Shown here piece by piece: positions 16,513-24,042 of a stretch of DNA of 54,699 nucleotides. The notes beneath the pieces were generated by a model. The model ran no database searches, had not been told where the DNA came from, and saw nothing but the letters and a program-made list of their open reading frames with translations. This stretch comes from an uncultured Pelagibacteraceae bacterium. GTDB lineage: Bacteria; Pseudomonadota; Alphaproteobacteria; Pelagibacterales; Pelagibacteraceae. Each line of letters starts with the position of its first letter. The first letter of the stretch is position 1. Location: contig CACGPY010000006.1 of the NCBI GenBank assembly GCA_902575095.1, positions 1 through 54,699 of the forward strand, in the 5' to 3' direction. Position numbers and translations under genes: made by a program.

Positions 16513-16564
16513 TCGCGCTGATTTAACCATATTGCAAGCGCATAATAAATTTAGCTAAAAAGGG
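16513..16564 (+). promoter_or_regulatory. SAM-II riboswitch aptamer controlling metX
   Basis: The sequence follows the SAM-II consensus nearly base for base. P1 is GCGCT (16515-16519) with AGCGC (16537-16541), a perfect 5-bp helix. The loop contains GATTTAACC and ATTGCA, the J/L3 strand is ATAATAAAT, and the conserved 3' pseudoknot strand is TTAGCTAAAAAGGG (16551-16564). SAM-II is a compact H-type pseudoknot that binds S-adenosylmethionine, typically upstream of alphaproteobacterial metA/metX. It lies directly before a terminator and metX, so high SAM should reduce homoserine acylation. Confidence 0.95.
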
Positions 16565-16568
16565 AGAT

Positions 16569-16594
16569 GCCCAGTTTAGCTGGGCTTTTTTTTT
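16569..16594 (+). terminator. Intrinsic terminator in the metX leader (riboswitch expression platform)
   Basis: A 6-bp GC-rich stem, GCCCAG (16569-16574) with CTGGGC (16580-16585), has a 5-base loop TTTAG and is followed at once by nine T. It sits between the SAM-II aptamer and the metX ATG. Bases 16570-16581 can alternatively pair with the aptamer's 3' strand 16553-16564 (7 bp, two mismatches, then 3 bp), which would destroy the terminator. This is the layout of a transcription-attenuation switch. Confidence 0.82.
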
Positions 16595-16596
16595 GG

Positions 16597-17736
16597 ATGA
16601 ATAGAAAAATTGAGAATATAAATAAGATTATAATTACTAAACCACTCAAGCTTGATTGTGGAAAAACCATTAAGAATTTTCCTCTGGCCTATGAAACATA
16701 TGGAAAACTTAATGAAAATAAAGATAACGCTATTTTAGTATTCCACGCTTTAACGGGCGATCAATTTGTAACTGGCACGAACCCAGTAACAAATAAAGAG
16801 GGCTGGTGGGTCACTGCTGTTGGTCCTGGCAAGGCTATTGATACAGACAAATATTTTGTAATTTGCGCAAATGTAATTGGTGGATGTATGGGATCTCTTG
16901 GACCAAAAGATACAAATCCTGAAAACAACCAGCCCTACGGTTTAGATTTTCCAGTTATCACAATTAAAGATATGGTGAAAGCACAAGAGTCTTTACTGGA
17001 ACACCTCGGTATAAAAAAACTTTTATGTGCTACTGGCGGATCAATGGGCGGAATGCAGTTGTTACAATTTTGCGCAACATTTCCCGATAAAGCTTTTTCA
17101 GCTATTCCGATAGCTTGTAGTTCAAGTCATAGTGCACAAAATATTGCACTAAACGAACTAGCACGCCAAGCTATAATGGCTGACCCTGTATGGGATAATG
17201 GAAAATATGTATCAAAAAATGTACAGCCTAAAAATGGCTTAGCAGTTGCAAGAATGGTTGGACATATAAGTTATTTATCTGAAAAAGGTATGCAGGAAAA
17301 ATTTGGAAGAAAATTACAAGAAAAAGCTGATTACGAATTTAGTTTTAACGCAGATTTTCAGGTAGAGAGTTATTTAAGACACCAAGGTTATGCTTTTGTG
17401 GAAAGATTTGATGCAAATTCAATTCTTTATATAACTAGAGCAATGGATTATTTTGATCTTTCTAAACAATATAAAGGTGGGTTAGTTGAAGCTTTTAAAA
17501 ATCAAGACACAAAATTTCTAGTAATATCATTTTCTTCAGACTGGCTTTATACAACAAAAGAAAATAAGGATATAGTAATTGCATTAAATGCATCTGGTGC
17601 TGATGTTTCCTATTCTGAAATATTAACAGACAAGGGGCATGACTCCTTCTTACTAAATGAACCAGAATTTTTAAAAACCCTTAAAGGTTTTATAGACTCA
17701 ATGTATGAAAAGTTTAAAAATGAAAAAAGAATTTAA
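16597..17736 (+). CDS. metX: Homoserine O-acetyltransferase (MetX)
   Basis: A 379-residue alpha/beta hydrolase-fold acyltransferase that activates homoserine with acetyl-CoA (or succinyl-CoA) for methionine synthesis. The catalytic triad is visible: Ser149 in GGSMGGMQ, Asp315 in SFSSDWLY and His348 in [19 protein letters not shown] near residue 28 is the family start motif. An in-frame ATG at 16567 lies inside the terminator hairpin and would add [10 protein letters not shown], which does not resemble the family, so I use ATG 16597. That start has no Shine-Dalgarno, only a U-rich tract. metW overlaps the 3' end. Confidence 0.93.
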   Translation: MNRKIENINKIIITKPLKLDCGKTIKNFPLAYETYGKLNENKDNAILVFHALTGDQFVTGTNPVTNKEGWWVTAVGPGKAIDTDKYFVICANVIGGCMGSLGPKDTNPENNQPYGLDFPVITIKDMVKAQESLLEHLGIKKLLCATGGSMGGMQLLQFCATFPDKAFSAIPIACSSSHSAQNIALNELARQAIMADPVWDNGKYVSKNVQPKNGLAVARMVGHISYLSEKGMQEKFGRKLQEKADYEFSFNADFQVESYLRHQGYAFVERFDANSILYITRAMDYFDLSKQYKGGLVEAFKNQDTKFLVISFSSDWLYTTKENKDIVIALNASGADVSYSEILTDKGHDSFLLNEPEFLKTLKGFIDSMYEKFKNEKRI

Positions 17737-18313
17737 AGTAATAGCTGAATTATTACCTAACAACACAAGAGTCTTAGATGTTGGTTGTGGAGATGGATCT
17801 CTAATGAATTTACTAAAAGAGGAAAAAAATATAGAGGTTCGTGGATTAGAACTTAACCAAGAAAATGTGCAACAATGTATACACAAAGGTTTACCTGTTA
17901 TACAGGGGAACGCTGAAACTGAACTTCATCAATTTCCTGATAAATCTTTTGACTACGTTGTGCTTAGCCAAACGTTACAAGCTTTTTATAACCCGGAAGA
18001 AGTTTTAAAAAATCTTTTGAGAATAGGTAAATCAGTAGTTGTTTCAATTCCAAATTTTGGATATTGGAAAGTAAGAATGAAACTTTTATTTTTTGGTGAA
18101 ATGCCAGTTACAAAAACATTGCCAAATACATGGTATAACACTCCTAATTTACATATGTGTACTATTAAAGATCTATTTAAGTTTTGTTATGAGAAAAATA
18201 TAAATATCAAACAAGTAGTTGGGGTTAATGAAGATAAAACCTCATTAATAAAAAAAAGAAACTTAGAAATAAAAAATCTCTTTTCAAAATTAGGGATTTT
18301 TTTAATAGGGTAA
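17720..18313 (+). CDS. metW: MetW, methionine-biosynthesis methyltransferase-like protein
   Basis: A 197-residue class I SAM-methyltransferase-fold protein with motif [12 protein letters not shown] near residue 20, and [10 protein letters not shown] then [13 protein letters not shown] further on. MetW is almost always next to metX and is needed for, or regulates, MetX activity. I chose ATG 17720 (protein begins [12 protein letters not shown]); an alternative ATG at 17705 would add five residues. It overlaps metX by 17 bases, so it shares the SAM-II-controlled transcript and is probably translationally coupled. Confidence 0.9.
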   Translation: MKKEFKVIAELLPNNTRVLDVGCGDGSLMNLLKEEKNIEVRGLELNQENVQQCIHKGLPVIQGNAETELHQFPDKSFDYVVLSQTLQAFYNPEEVLKNLLRIGKSVVVSIPNFGYWKVRMKLLFFGEMPVTKTLPNTWYNTPNLHMCTIKDLFKFCYEKNINIKQVVGVNEDKTSLIKKRNLEIKNLFSKLGIFLIG

Positions 18314-19072
18314 ATGATAGTAGAAATTATTCCATGCTTAAGTGACAATTATAGTTATTTAATACATGAAAAAGAAAAAGGCACTGTTTCAATAGTAGAT
18401 CCTTCTGAATTTAATGCATGTGATAAAATAATAAAAAAATATAAAAAGTTAGATTTTATTTTAAATACTCATCATCATGCTGATCATGTTGGTGCTAACC
18501 TTGAATTAAAAAAAAAATATAATTCAAAAATTTTAGGCTCACACTTTGATAAAAGTCGTATTCCAGGAATAGATATATTGCTTGAAGAAAATCAAAAACA
18601 CAAAATTGGCAATTTAGAATTTGAAGTAATTTTTATTCCAGGTCACACAAAGGGTCATATAGCTTTTTTCTTTAAAAAAGAAAAAATTGCTTTTACTGGA
18701 GACACATTATTTTCTTTAGGATGTGGCAGGGTATTTGAAGGCACTCATGAAGAAATGTTTAATTCTTTGAATAAAATAAAAAATCTTCCTCTTGATACAA
18801 AAATCTATTGTGGACATGAGTACACAAATTCAAATTTAAATTTCTGTTTAAAGTATGATCCAAAAAACACCCATTTAAAAGATAAAAAAATTGATATAGA
18901 AAAAAAATTAAATTCTTACCAGCCAACTATTCCTTCTACTATAGCTGATGAAATTAAAACAAATATTTTCCTAAGGTGCGATGACCCTGAAATTAAGCAA
19001 GGCTTAGGCTTAAAAGATTTATCCGATGTTGAAATTTTTTCAAAATTACGAGATTTAAAGGATTCTTTTTAG
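18314..19072 (+). CDS. gloB: Hydroxyacylglutathione hydrolase (glyoxalase II)
   Basis: A 252-residue metallo-beta-lactamase-fold enzyme that hydrolyses S-lactoylglutathione to lactate and glutathione, completing methylglyoxal detoxification. The binuclear metal site is complete: THHHADHVG near residue 53, PGHTKGH near 112-118, FTGDTLFSLGCGR near 131-143, and YCGHEYT near 170. The C-terminal HAGH substrate-binding domain is present. It starts right after the metW stop with no gap and is likely on the same transcript. Confidence 0.94.
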   Translation: MIVEIIPCLSDNYSYLIHEKEKGTVSIVDPSEFNACDKIIKKYKKLDFILNTHHHADHVGANLELKKKYNSKILGSHFDKSRIPGIDILLEENQKHKIGNLEFEVIFIPGHTKGHIAFFFKKEKIAFTGDTLFSLGCGRVFEGTHEEMFNSLNKIKNLPLDTKIYCGHEYTNSNLNFCLKYDPKNTHLKDKKIDIEKKLNSYQPTIPSTIADEIKTNIFLRCDDPEIKQGLGLKDLSDVEIFSKLRDLKDSF

Positions 19073-19083
19073 CTTCAATAATC

Positions 19084-19111
19084 TTGACTTGCTAGCATTG
19101 AAAGCTATATT
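19084..19111 (+). promoter_or_regulatory. Promoter candidate for the rplU-rpmA-obgE group
   Basis: TTGACT (19084-19089) and TATATT (19106-19111) are separated by 16 bases in the 65-base gap between gloB and rplU; each matches 5 of 6 consensus bases. The predicted start near 19118 leaves a leader of about 20 bases. This would give the ribosomal genes transcription independent of the SAM-controlled metX promoter. Confidence 0.6.
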
Positions 19112-19137
19112 GCGTGGAAATTAAAAAAAAAGATTTT

Positions 19138-19545
19138 ATGTCATTTGCTATAATTGAAACTGGTGGAAAACAATACAAAGTAACCACAAGTAAAATACTA
19201 GAAATAGAAAAACTCAACGCTAAAGTTGGTGATACTATTAAATTTGATAATGTTTTACTTTTAAATGACGATAAAAACACTGAAGTTGGAAGCCCTAAAG
19301 TCAATGGAGCTTCAGTAGAAGCTAAACTTTTAGACAATGTTAAAGATAGAACTGTATTAATTTTTCATAAAAGAAGACGAAAACATTCAAGAAAAAAGAA
19401 TGGTCATAGACAGCGTCACTCTAAGATACAAATAACTAAAATTTTAGCAAAAGGTGGAAAAATTATTGATGAAGCTAAAATTGTTGAAAAAAAGAAACCT
19501 ATTAAAAAAGAGAAAAAAGTTATAAAAAAGGAAGAAAAAAAATAG
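19138..19545 (+). CDS. rplU: 50S ribosomal protein L21
   Basis: A 135-residue protein beginning MSFAIIETGGKQYKV, the L21 N-terminus. Its KRRRKHSRKKNGHRQRHSKI segment near residues 78-98 is the rRNA-binding signature. I chose ATG 19138 rather than an upstream ATG at 19114, because the extension (MEIKKKDF) is absent from the family. The C-terminal 25 or so residues form a lysine/glutamate-rich tail beyond the usual ~103-residue core. It is followed 8 bases later by rpmA, the universal pair. Confidence 0.96.
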   Translation: MSFAIIETGGKQYKVTTSKILEIEKLNAKVGDTIKFDNVLLLNDDKNTEVGSPKVNGASVEAKLLDNVKDRTVLIFHKRRRKHSRKKNGHRQRHSKIQITKILAKGGKIIDEAKIVEKKKPIKKEKKVIKKEEKK

Positions 19546-19553
19546 GAAATTGA

Positions 19554-19808
19554 ATGGCAACTAAAAAAGCAGGTGGATCATCAAAGAACGGCCGAGATAG
19601 TAAAGGTAGACGCCTTGGAGTTAAAAAATATGGTGATCAAGTAGTGATTCCTGGAAACATAATAGTTAGACAAAGAGGTACAAAAATTCATCCTGGTGAT
19701 AATGTTAGTATGGGTAAAGATCACTCAATTTTTTCTTTGATTAAAGGAAAAGTAAAATTCAAAAAATCAAAATTAAACAGAACTTTTGTTTCTGTAATCC
19801 CCAATTAA
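19554..19808 (+). CDS. rpmA: 50S ribosomal protein L27
   Basis: An 84-residue protein. The N-terminal sequence [20 protein letters not shown] and the core [16 protein letters not shown] are diagnostic of L27, whose N-terminal tail reaches the peptidyl-transferase centre. It has no Firmicutes-type cleavable N-terminal extension. The start has a modest GGAAATTG upstream. An 11-bp hairpin lies between it and obgE. Confidence 0.97.
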   Translation: MATKKAGGSSKNGRDSKGRRLGVKKYGDQVVIPGNIIVRQRGTKIHPGDNVSMGKDHSIFSLIKGKVKFKKSKLNRTFVSVIPN

Positions 19809-19812
19809 ATCT

Positions 19813-19838
19813 ATATAAATAACCTAAGTTATTTATAT
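19813..19838 (+). repeat. 11-bp perfect inverted repeat between rpmA and obgE
   Basis: ATATAAATAAC (19813-19823) and GTTATTTATAT (19828-19838) flank a CTAA loop in the 40-base gap. It is AT-rich and lacks a following T-run, so it is a poor terminator. It may be a processing or mRNA-stability hairpin that separates abundant ribosomal-protein mRNA from obgE, or chance in AT-rich DNA. Confidence 0.5.
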
Positions 19839-19848
19839 TATAATAAGA

Positions 19849-20832
19849 ATGAAATTTTTAGATCAAGCAAAGATTTATATCAAAGCTGGAAATGGCGGTT
19901 CAGGTTCTGCAAGCTTTAGGAGAGAAAAGTTTGTGGAATATGGTGGACCAGATGGAGGCGATGGTGGAGACGGAGGGTCTATAATTGTTCAATCTGATAG
20001 AAACCTCAATACGTTAATTGATTTCAGATATGCTCAACATTTTAAAGCTCAACATGGGAAACCTGGAAGCAAAAGAAATAAAACTGGAGCTAATGGAGAA
20101 GACTTGATTTTAAAAGTTCCTTTAGGGACACAAGTATATGAAGAAGATAATAATACGTTAATTTATGATTTTACAAAGAATAAAGAAAAATATCTTGTGG
20201 CATCAGGTGGTAAGGGTGGACTTGGAAATGTAAGATTTAAAAGTTCAACAAATAGAGCGCCAAGAAAAAAAACTAATGGAAAACTAGGTGAAGAATTTTG
20301 GATATGGCTTCAATTAAAAGTAATTGCTGACATTGGAATTATTGGTAAGCCAAATGCTGGTAAATCCAGTTTGCTTGCAGCATTAACAAGAGCTAAGCCA
20401 AAAATAGCAAACTATCCATTCACAACAATAAATCCAAATTTAGGAGTGTCTTACTATGGAGGGAAAGAGATTACTTTAGCTGATATTCCTGGTTTAGTAG
20501 AAGGTGCGCACAAAGGTGTTGGTCTTGGAGATAAATTCTTAAGACATATAGAAAGATGTAAAATTTTACTTCACTTAATAGACTTATCAGAAGATGATTT
20601 ATTAAATTCTTATAACAAAATTAAATCAGAGCTATCTAATTATGATAAAGATTTAATAAAAAAGAAAGAAATCATTTTTTTTAATAAGTCAGATTTATTA
20701 GATAAAAATGAGATTAATGAAAAATTAAAACAATTTAAAGAAAAAATTAAAACTAAATATGAAATTGTATCTGTTTATTCTAACAAAGATCTTCAAAAAA
20801 TTAAAAAATTATTGATAAAATATGCTAATTAA
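19849..20832 (+). CDS. obgE: GTPase Obg/CgtA
   Basis: A 327-residue ribosome-assembly GTPase. The N-terminal glycine-rich Obg fold (about residues 1-158) includes GNGGSGSASFRREKFVEYGG and GGDGGDGGS. The G domain follows: G1 GKPNAGKSS near 165, switch I YPFTTINPN, G3 DIPGLVEGAH near 212, and G4 FNKSD near 281. The variable C-terminal domain is absent, as in short forms. It acts on the 50S subunit and couples ribosome assembly to growth state. proB overlaps its last 11 bases. Confidence 0.96.
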   Translation: MKFLDQAKIYIKAGNGGSGSASFRREKFVEYGGPDGGDGGDGGSIIVQSDRNLNTLIDFRYAQHFKAQHGKPGSKRNKTGANGEDLILKVPLGTQVYEEDNNTLIYDFTKNKEKYLVASGGKGGLGNVRFKSSTNRAPRKKTNGKLGEEFWIWLQLKVIADIGIIGKPNAGKSSLLAALTRAKPKIANYPFTTINPNLGVSYYGGKEITLADIPGLVEGAHKGVGLGDKFLRHIERCKILLHLIDLSEDDLLNSYNKIKSELSNYDKDLIKKKEIIFFNKSDLLDKNEINEKLKQFKEKIKTKYEIVSVYSNKDLQKIKKLLIKYAN

Positions 20833-21913
20833 AAATGTAAATAAAATAGTTTTAAAACTTGGGTCTGCAACCGTAATTGACGGTAAGGGTATTTTCAAAA
20901 AAAAATGGGTAACTTCCCTTATTAAAGATATAAAAAAATACGGAAAAGGAAAAAACTTCGTAATTGTCTCATCAGGTGCAATCGCTCTTGGCCAAAAATA
21001 TCTAAAGATTAAAAAAGGAAAAATTAAGTTAGAAATGAGCCAAGCTATTGCAGCAGTTGGTCAAATTCATCTAGCAGGAGAATTTCAAAAACTATTTGAT
21101 AAATATAAAATTAAAACTGGTCAAATTTTAATTAGCCCAGATGATACCGAGCAAAGAAGAAGAGCTATTAATGTAAGAAGGACATTTGATAATTTGTTCA
21201 AACTTAAAGCTATCCCTGTAGTGAATGAAAATGACTCAACTGCAACTAGTGAAATAAAATACGGGGACAATGATAGACTAGCTGCACGAGTAGCTCAAAT
21301 TATTGGTGCAGATATGTTGATTTTGTTTTCTGATGTTGATGGACTATATGATAAATCGAAAGGGAAAAAAATTGTAAGACAAGTAGTTTCAATTAATGAA
21401 AAAATAATGTCTTTGATAGATAACAAGAAAAACAAATTTGGTTCAGGAGGAATTGCTACAAAGTTGGATGCCGCTAAAATTTGTATGAATTCAGGCAGCC
21501 ATATGTTTATTGCTAATGGTAAAGTAAATAATCCTATTGCAAATATGATTAAAAATAAAAGATATACCCATTTCTTGCCAAAAATTTCTACATTAGACGC
21601 TAGAAAAAAATGGATTATCGGTTCCCTTAATTACAATGGAACTATTTTTATTGATAATGGAGCAGCTAAAGCTTTATCAAATGGTAAAAGCTTACTCGCA
21701 GCTGGCATAACTAAGATTAATGGAAATTTCAAAAAAGGAGAAAATGTAATAATCTTAGATCAAAATGATAATCAACTAGCTCGTGGGCTATCATCATTTA
21801 GCTCTATTGAAATAGATAAGATTAAAGGCAAACAAAGTAAAGAGATAGAAAAAATTCTTGGTTATTTAAGCAAAACTGAGGTCATTCATAAAGATGATAT
21901 GGTATTATTATAA
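20822..21913 (+). CDS. proB: Glutamate 5-kinase
   Basis: A 363-residue enzyme that phosphorylates glutamate, the first step of proline synthesis. The amino-acid-kinase domain occupies about residues 1-255, with IVLKLGSATV, VSSGAIALG, NENDST, GDNDRLAARVA and LFSDVDGLY. A C-terminal PUA domain (about 270-360) is present. It overlaps obgE by 11 bases and is followed by proA with no gap, so the proline pathway's two enzymes are coupled. Confidence 0.96.
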   Translation: MLIKNVNKIVLKLGSATVIDGKGIFKKKWVTSLIKDIKKYGKGKNFVIVSSGAIALGQKYLKIKKGKIKLEMSQAIAAVGQIHLAGEFQKLFDKYKIKTGQILISPDDTEQRRRAINVRRTFDNLFKLKAIPVVNENDSTATSEIKYGDNDRLAARVAQIIGADMLILFSDVDGLYDKSKGKKIVRQVVSINEKIMSLIDNKKNKFGSGGIATKLDAAKICMNSGSHMFIANGKVNNPIANMIKNKRYTHFLPKISTLDARKKWIIGSLNYNGTIFIDNGAAKALSNGKSLLAAGITKINGNFKKGENVIILDQNDNQLARGLSSFSSIEIDKIKGKQSKEIEKILGYLSKTEVIHKDDMVLL

Positions 21914-23155
21914 ATGAGTTATTTAGAAACAGTTGGCAAAAATGCGAAGAAAGCTTTTGAGGATTTAAAGGACGTTAAACATAAAAAAATAAAAAAAGTT
22001 TTAGAAAATTACAATCAATCTCTACTAAAAAATTCAAATAAGATAATCAGAGAAAATTTAAAAGATGTAAAAAATGTTAAAAGAAAACATTTAGTAGATA
22101 GACTTATTTTAAATAAAAAGAGAATAGAAGGTATTAGACACTCAATAAGTGAAATAGCAAAGTTTAAAGACCCAGTTGGAAGAGTTCTAGAAACATGGCG
22201 CAGACCAAATAATTTAACTATTAAAAGAGTTACAACTCCAATTGGTGTCATAGGCGTAATATATGAAAGCAGACCTAATGTGACTGCCGATGTTGCAGCA
22301 TTGTGTTTAAAATCGGGAAATTGCTCTATTTTAAGAGGTGGATCTGAGGCTTTTAATTCAAATAGATTATTGGCTAGTTTATTCAGAGATAATTTAAGAG
22401 AAAATAATATTAATAAAAATTGTGTTCAGTTTATAGAAAATAAAAATAGAAAAATTGTAGATCAATTATTATCAAAAATGAGTGCATACATTGATGTAAT
22501 AGTTCCTAGGGGTGGAAAAGGATTAGTTGCCAAAGTTCAAAAATTTTCAAACGTTCATGTTATCGGTCACCTTGAGGGTTTGTGCCATATATATGTGGAT
22601 AAAACTGCAAATATTAATATGGCAATAAAATTGATAATAAATGCAAAAATGAGAAGGACCAGTATATGTGGAGCGGTAGAGACACTTTTAATAGATGAAA
22701 AAGCACTAAAATCTCATGCAAAAAAGATAATTGACTCCCTTATCAATGCTGGCTGTGAAGTGAGAGTTGATAGTAAAATTAATCAATTATTTAAAGGCAA
22801 ACTCAAAAAGGCAAAAGAAATAGATTGGAAAACAGAATATTTGGACTCTATAATTTCAATAAAAACTGTTAAAAATTTAAAGGAGGGTATTAGTCATATT
22901 TTAAAGTACGGTACAATGCATACTGATAGTATTATCACTAGTAATAAAAAAAATGCTCTGATTTTTTTAAATAGCGTTAATAGTTCAATAGCAATGCATA
23001 ATGTGTCTACTCAATTTGCTGATGGAGGTGAGTTTGGTTTTGGAGGGGAAATTGGGATCTCCACTAACAAGCTTCCGCCTAGAGGTCCAGTTGGAATAAA
23101 TCAACTAACATCATACAAATATCTAGTATCTGGAAAAGGGATTGTAAGACCATAG
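21914..23155 (+). CDS. proA: Gamma-glutamyl phosphate reductase
   Basis: A 413-residue aldehyde-dehydrogenase-superfamily enzyme that reduces glutamyl-5-phosphate to glutamate semialdehyde with NADPH. The catalytic Cys is in RRTSICGAVETLL near residue 253. IGVIYESRPNVTADVAALCLKSG near 113-135 is the cofactor-binding region, and the C-terminal GEIGISTNKLPPRGP is the ProA signature. It starts directly after the proB stop. nadD follows 3 bases later. Confidence 0.96.
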   Translation: MSYLETVGKNAKKAFEDLKDVKHKKIKKVLENYNQSLLKNSNKIIRENLKDVKNVKRKHLVDRLILNKKRIEGIRHSISEIAKFKDPVGRVLETWRRPNNLTIKRVTTPIGVIGVIYESRPNVTADVAALCLKSGNCSILRGGSEAFNSNRLLASLFRDNLRENNINKNCVQFIENKNRKIVDQLLSKMSAYIDVIVPRGGKGLVAKVQKFSNVHVIGHLEGLCHIYVDKTANINMAIKLIINAKMRRTSICGAVETLLIDEKALKSHAKKIIDSLINAGCEVRVDSKINQLFKGKLKKAKEIDWKTEYLDSIISIKTVKNLKEGISHILKYGTMHTDSIITSNKKNALIFLNSVNSSIAMHNVSTQFADGGEFGFGGEIGISTNKLPPRGPVGINQLTSYKYLVSGKGIVRP

Positions 23156-23158
23156 TAG

Positions 23159-23695
23159 ATGGTGAAAACCTCAAATAAATCTATTGGATTGCTTGGAGGA
23201 AGTTTTGATCCTGCACATAAAGGACATTTAGAAATTTCAAAAATTGCATTAAAAAAGATTAAAGTTAATGAGATTTTGTGGGTAGTAACAAAAAAAAATC
23301 CCTTTAAAAAAAAGCCTTTTTTTTCTCTTCAAGAAAGGTTAAGGCAGGCAAGAAAAATAGTAAAAAACGTTAAAAAAATTAAAGTAATTCATTTAGATAA
23401 AGCTGCAAAATCATCTAGAAGTATAAATATAATCAATTATCTAATTAATAAAAGACGACCTAAAATTATCTATTTTATGATTGGTTCTGATAATTTAATA
23501 AAATTCCACAAGTGGAAAAGCTGGAAAAAAATAGTCAAATTGACAAAATTATTAGTTTTTTCTAGAAAAGGATATGATAATAAAGGATATAATTCAATTG
23601 TGTCTAAACATTTTAAAAATAAAATTATATTTATAAAAAACAAACATTTTGTTATTTCATCCACAAAGCTAAAAAAGGTAAAGAAATATTATTAA
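23159..23695 (+). CDS. nadD: Nicotinate-nucleotide adenylyltransferase
   Basis: A 178-residue nucleotidyltransferase of NAD synthesis that converts nicotinate mononucleotide to deamido-NAD. The HxGH-type motif is GGSFDPAHKGHLEIS near residues 14-28, and the C-terminal ISSTKLKK corresponds to the ISST motif. FMIGSDNLIKFHKWK near 107-121 is the conserved substrate-binding stretch. The rsfS start overlaps its stop (TAATG). The nadD-rsfS order is conserved across bacteria. Confidence 0.94.
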   Translation: MVKTSNKSIGLLGGSFDPAHKGHLEISKIALKKIKVNEILWVVTKKNPFKKKPFFSLQERLRQARKIVKNVKKIKVIHLDKAAKSSRSINIINYLINKRRPKIIYFMIGSDNLIKFHKWKSWKKIVKLTKLLVFSRKGYDNKGYNSIVSKHFKNKIIFIKNKHFVISSTKLKKVKKYY

Positions 23696-24042
23696 TGATA
23701 ATAGCAGAAATTAAAAGCAACATTGAGAGGATACTGGATGACAACAAAGCTCAAAATATTATTTCCATCAATTTAAAAAATAAATCTTACATAGCAGATT
23801 ATATGATTGTTGCTTCAGGGACCTCATCTAGACATCTTCAATCTTTGTCCGAAAATCTTGTTTCTGAGCTGAAAAAACTAGGTATTGAAAACTGTCGTAT
23901 AGAAGGTAAGGATAGTAGCGACTGGAAATTAGTGGATGCCCATGACGTAATTGTTCACATTTTCCATCCAGAAAAAAGAGATTTTTATGACTTAGAAAAA
24001 ATGTGGTCAGAAGAAATTCCTAAAGAGAAAGCAATGATTTGA
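23695..24042 (+). CDS. rsfS: Ribosomal silencing factor RsfS
   Basis: A 115-residue DUF143 protein that binds L14 and blocks subunit joining during starvation. Family features are ADYMIVASGTSSRHLQSLSE near residues 29-48, the GKDSSDWKLVDAHDVIVHIF segment near 74-93, and FYDLEKMW near the end. It overlaps nadD by 1 base. Its stop overlaps the TTG start of ctpA in TTGA. Confidence 0.94.
   Translation: MIIAEIKSNIERILDDNKAQNIISINLKNKSYIADYMIVASGTSSRHLQSLSENLVSELKKLGIENCRIEGKDSSDWKLVDAHDVIVHIFHPEKRDFYDLEKMWSEEIPKEKAMI

Noticed and set aside
19839-19844. TATAAT as an obgE promoter
   Set aside because: It is only 4 bases before the obgE ATG, so transcription would begin at or after the start codon; there is no -35 element.
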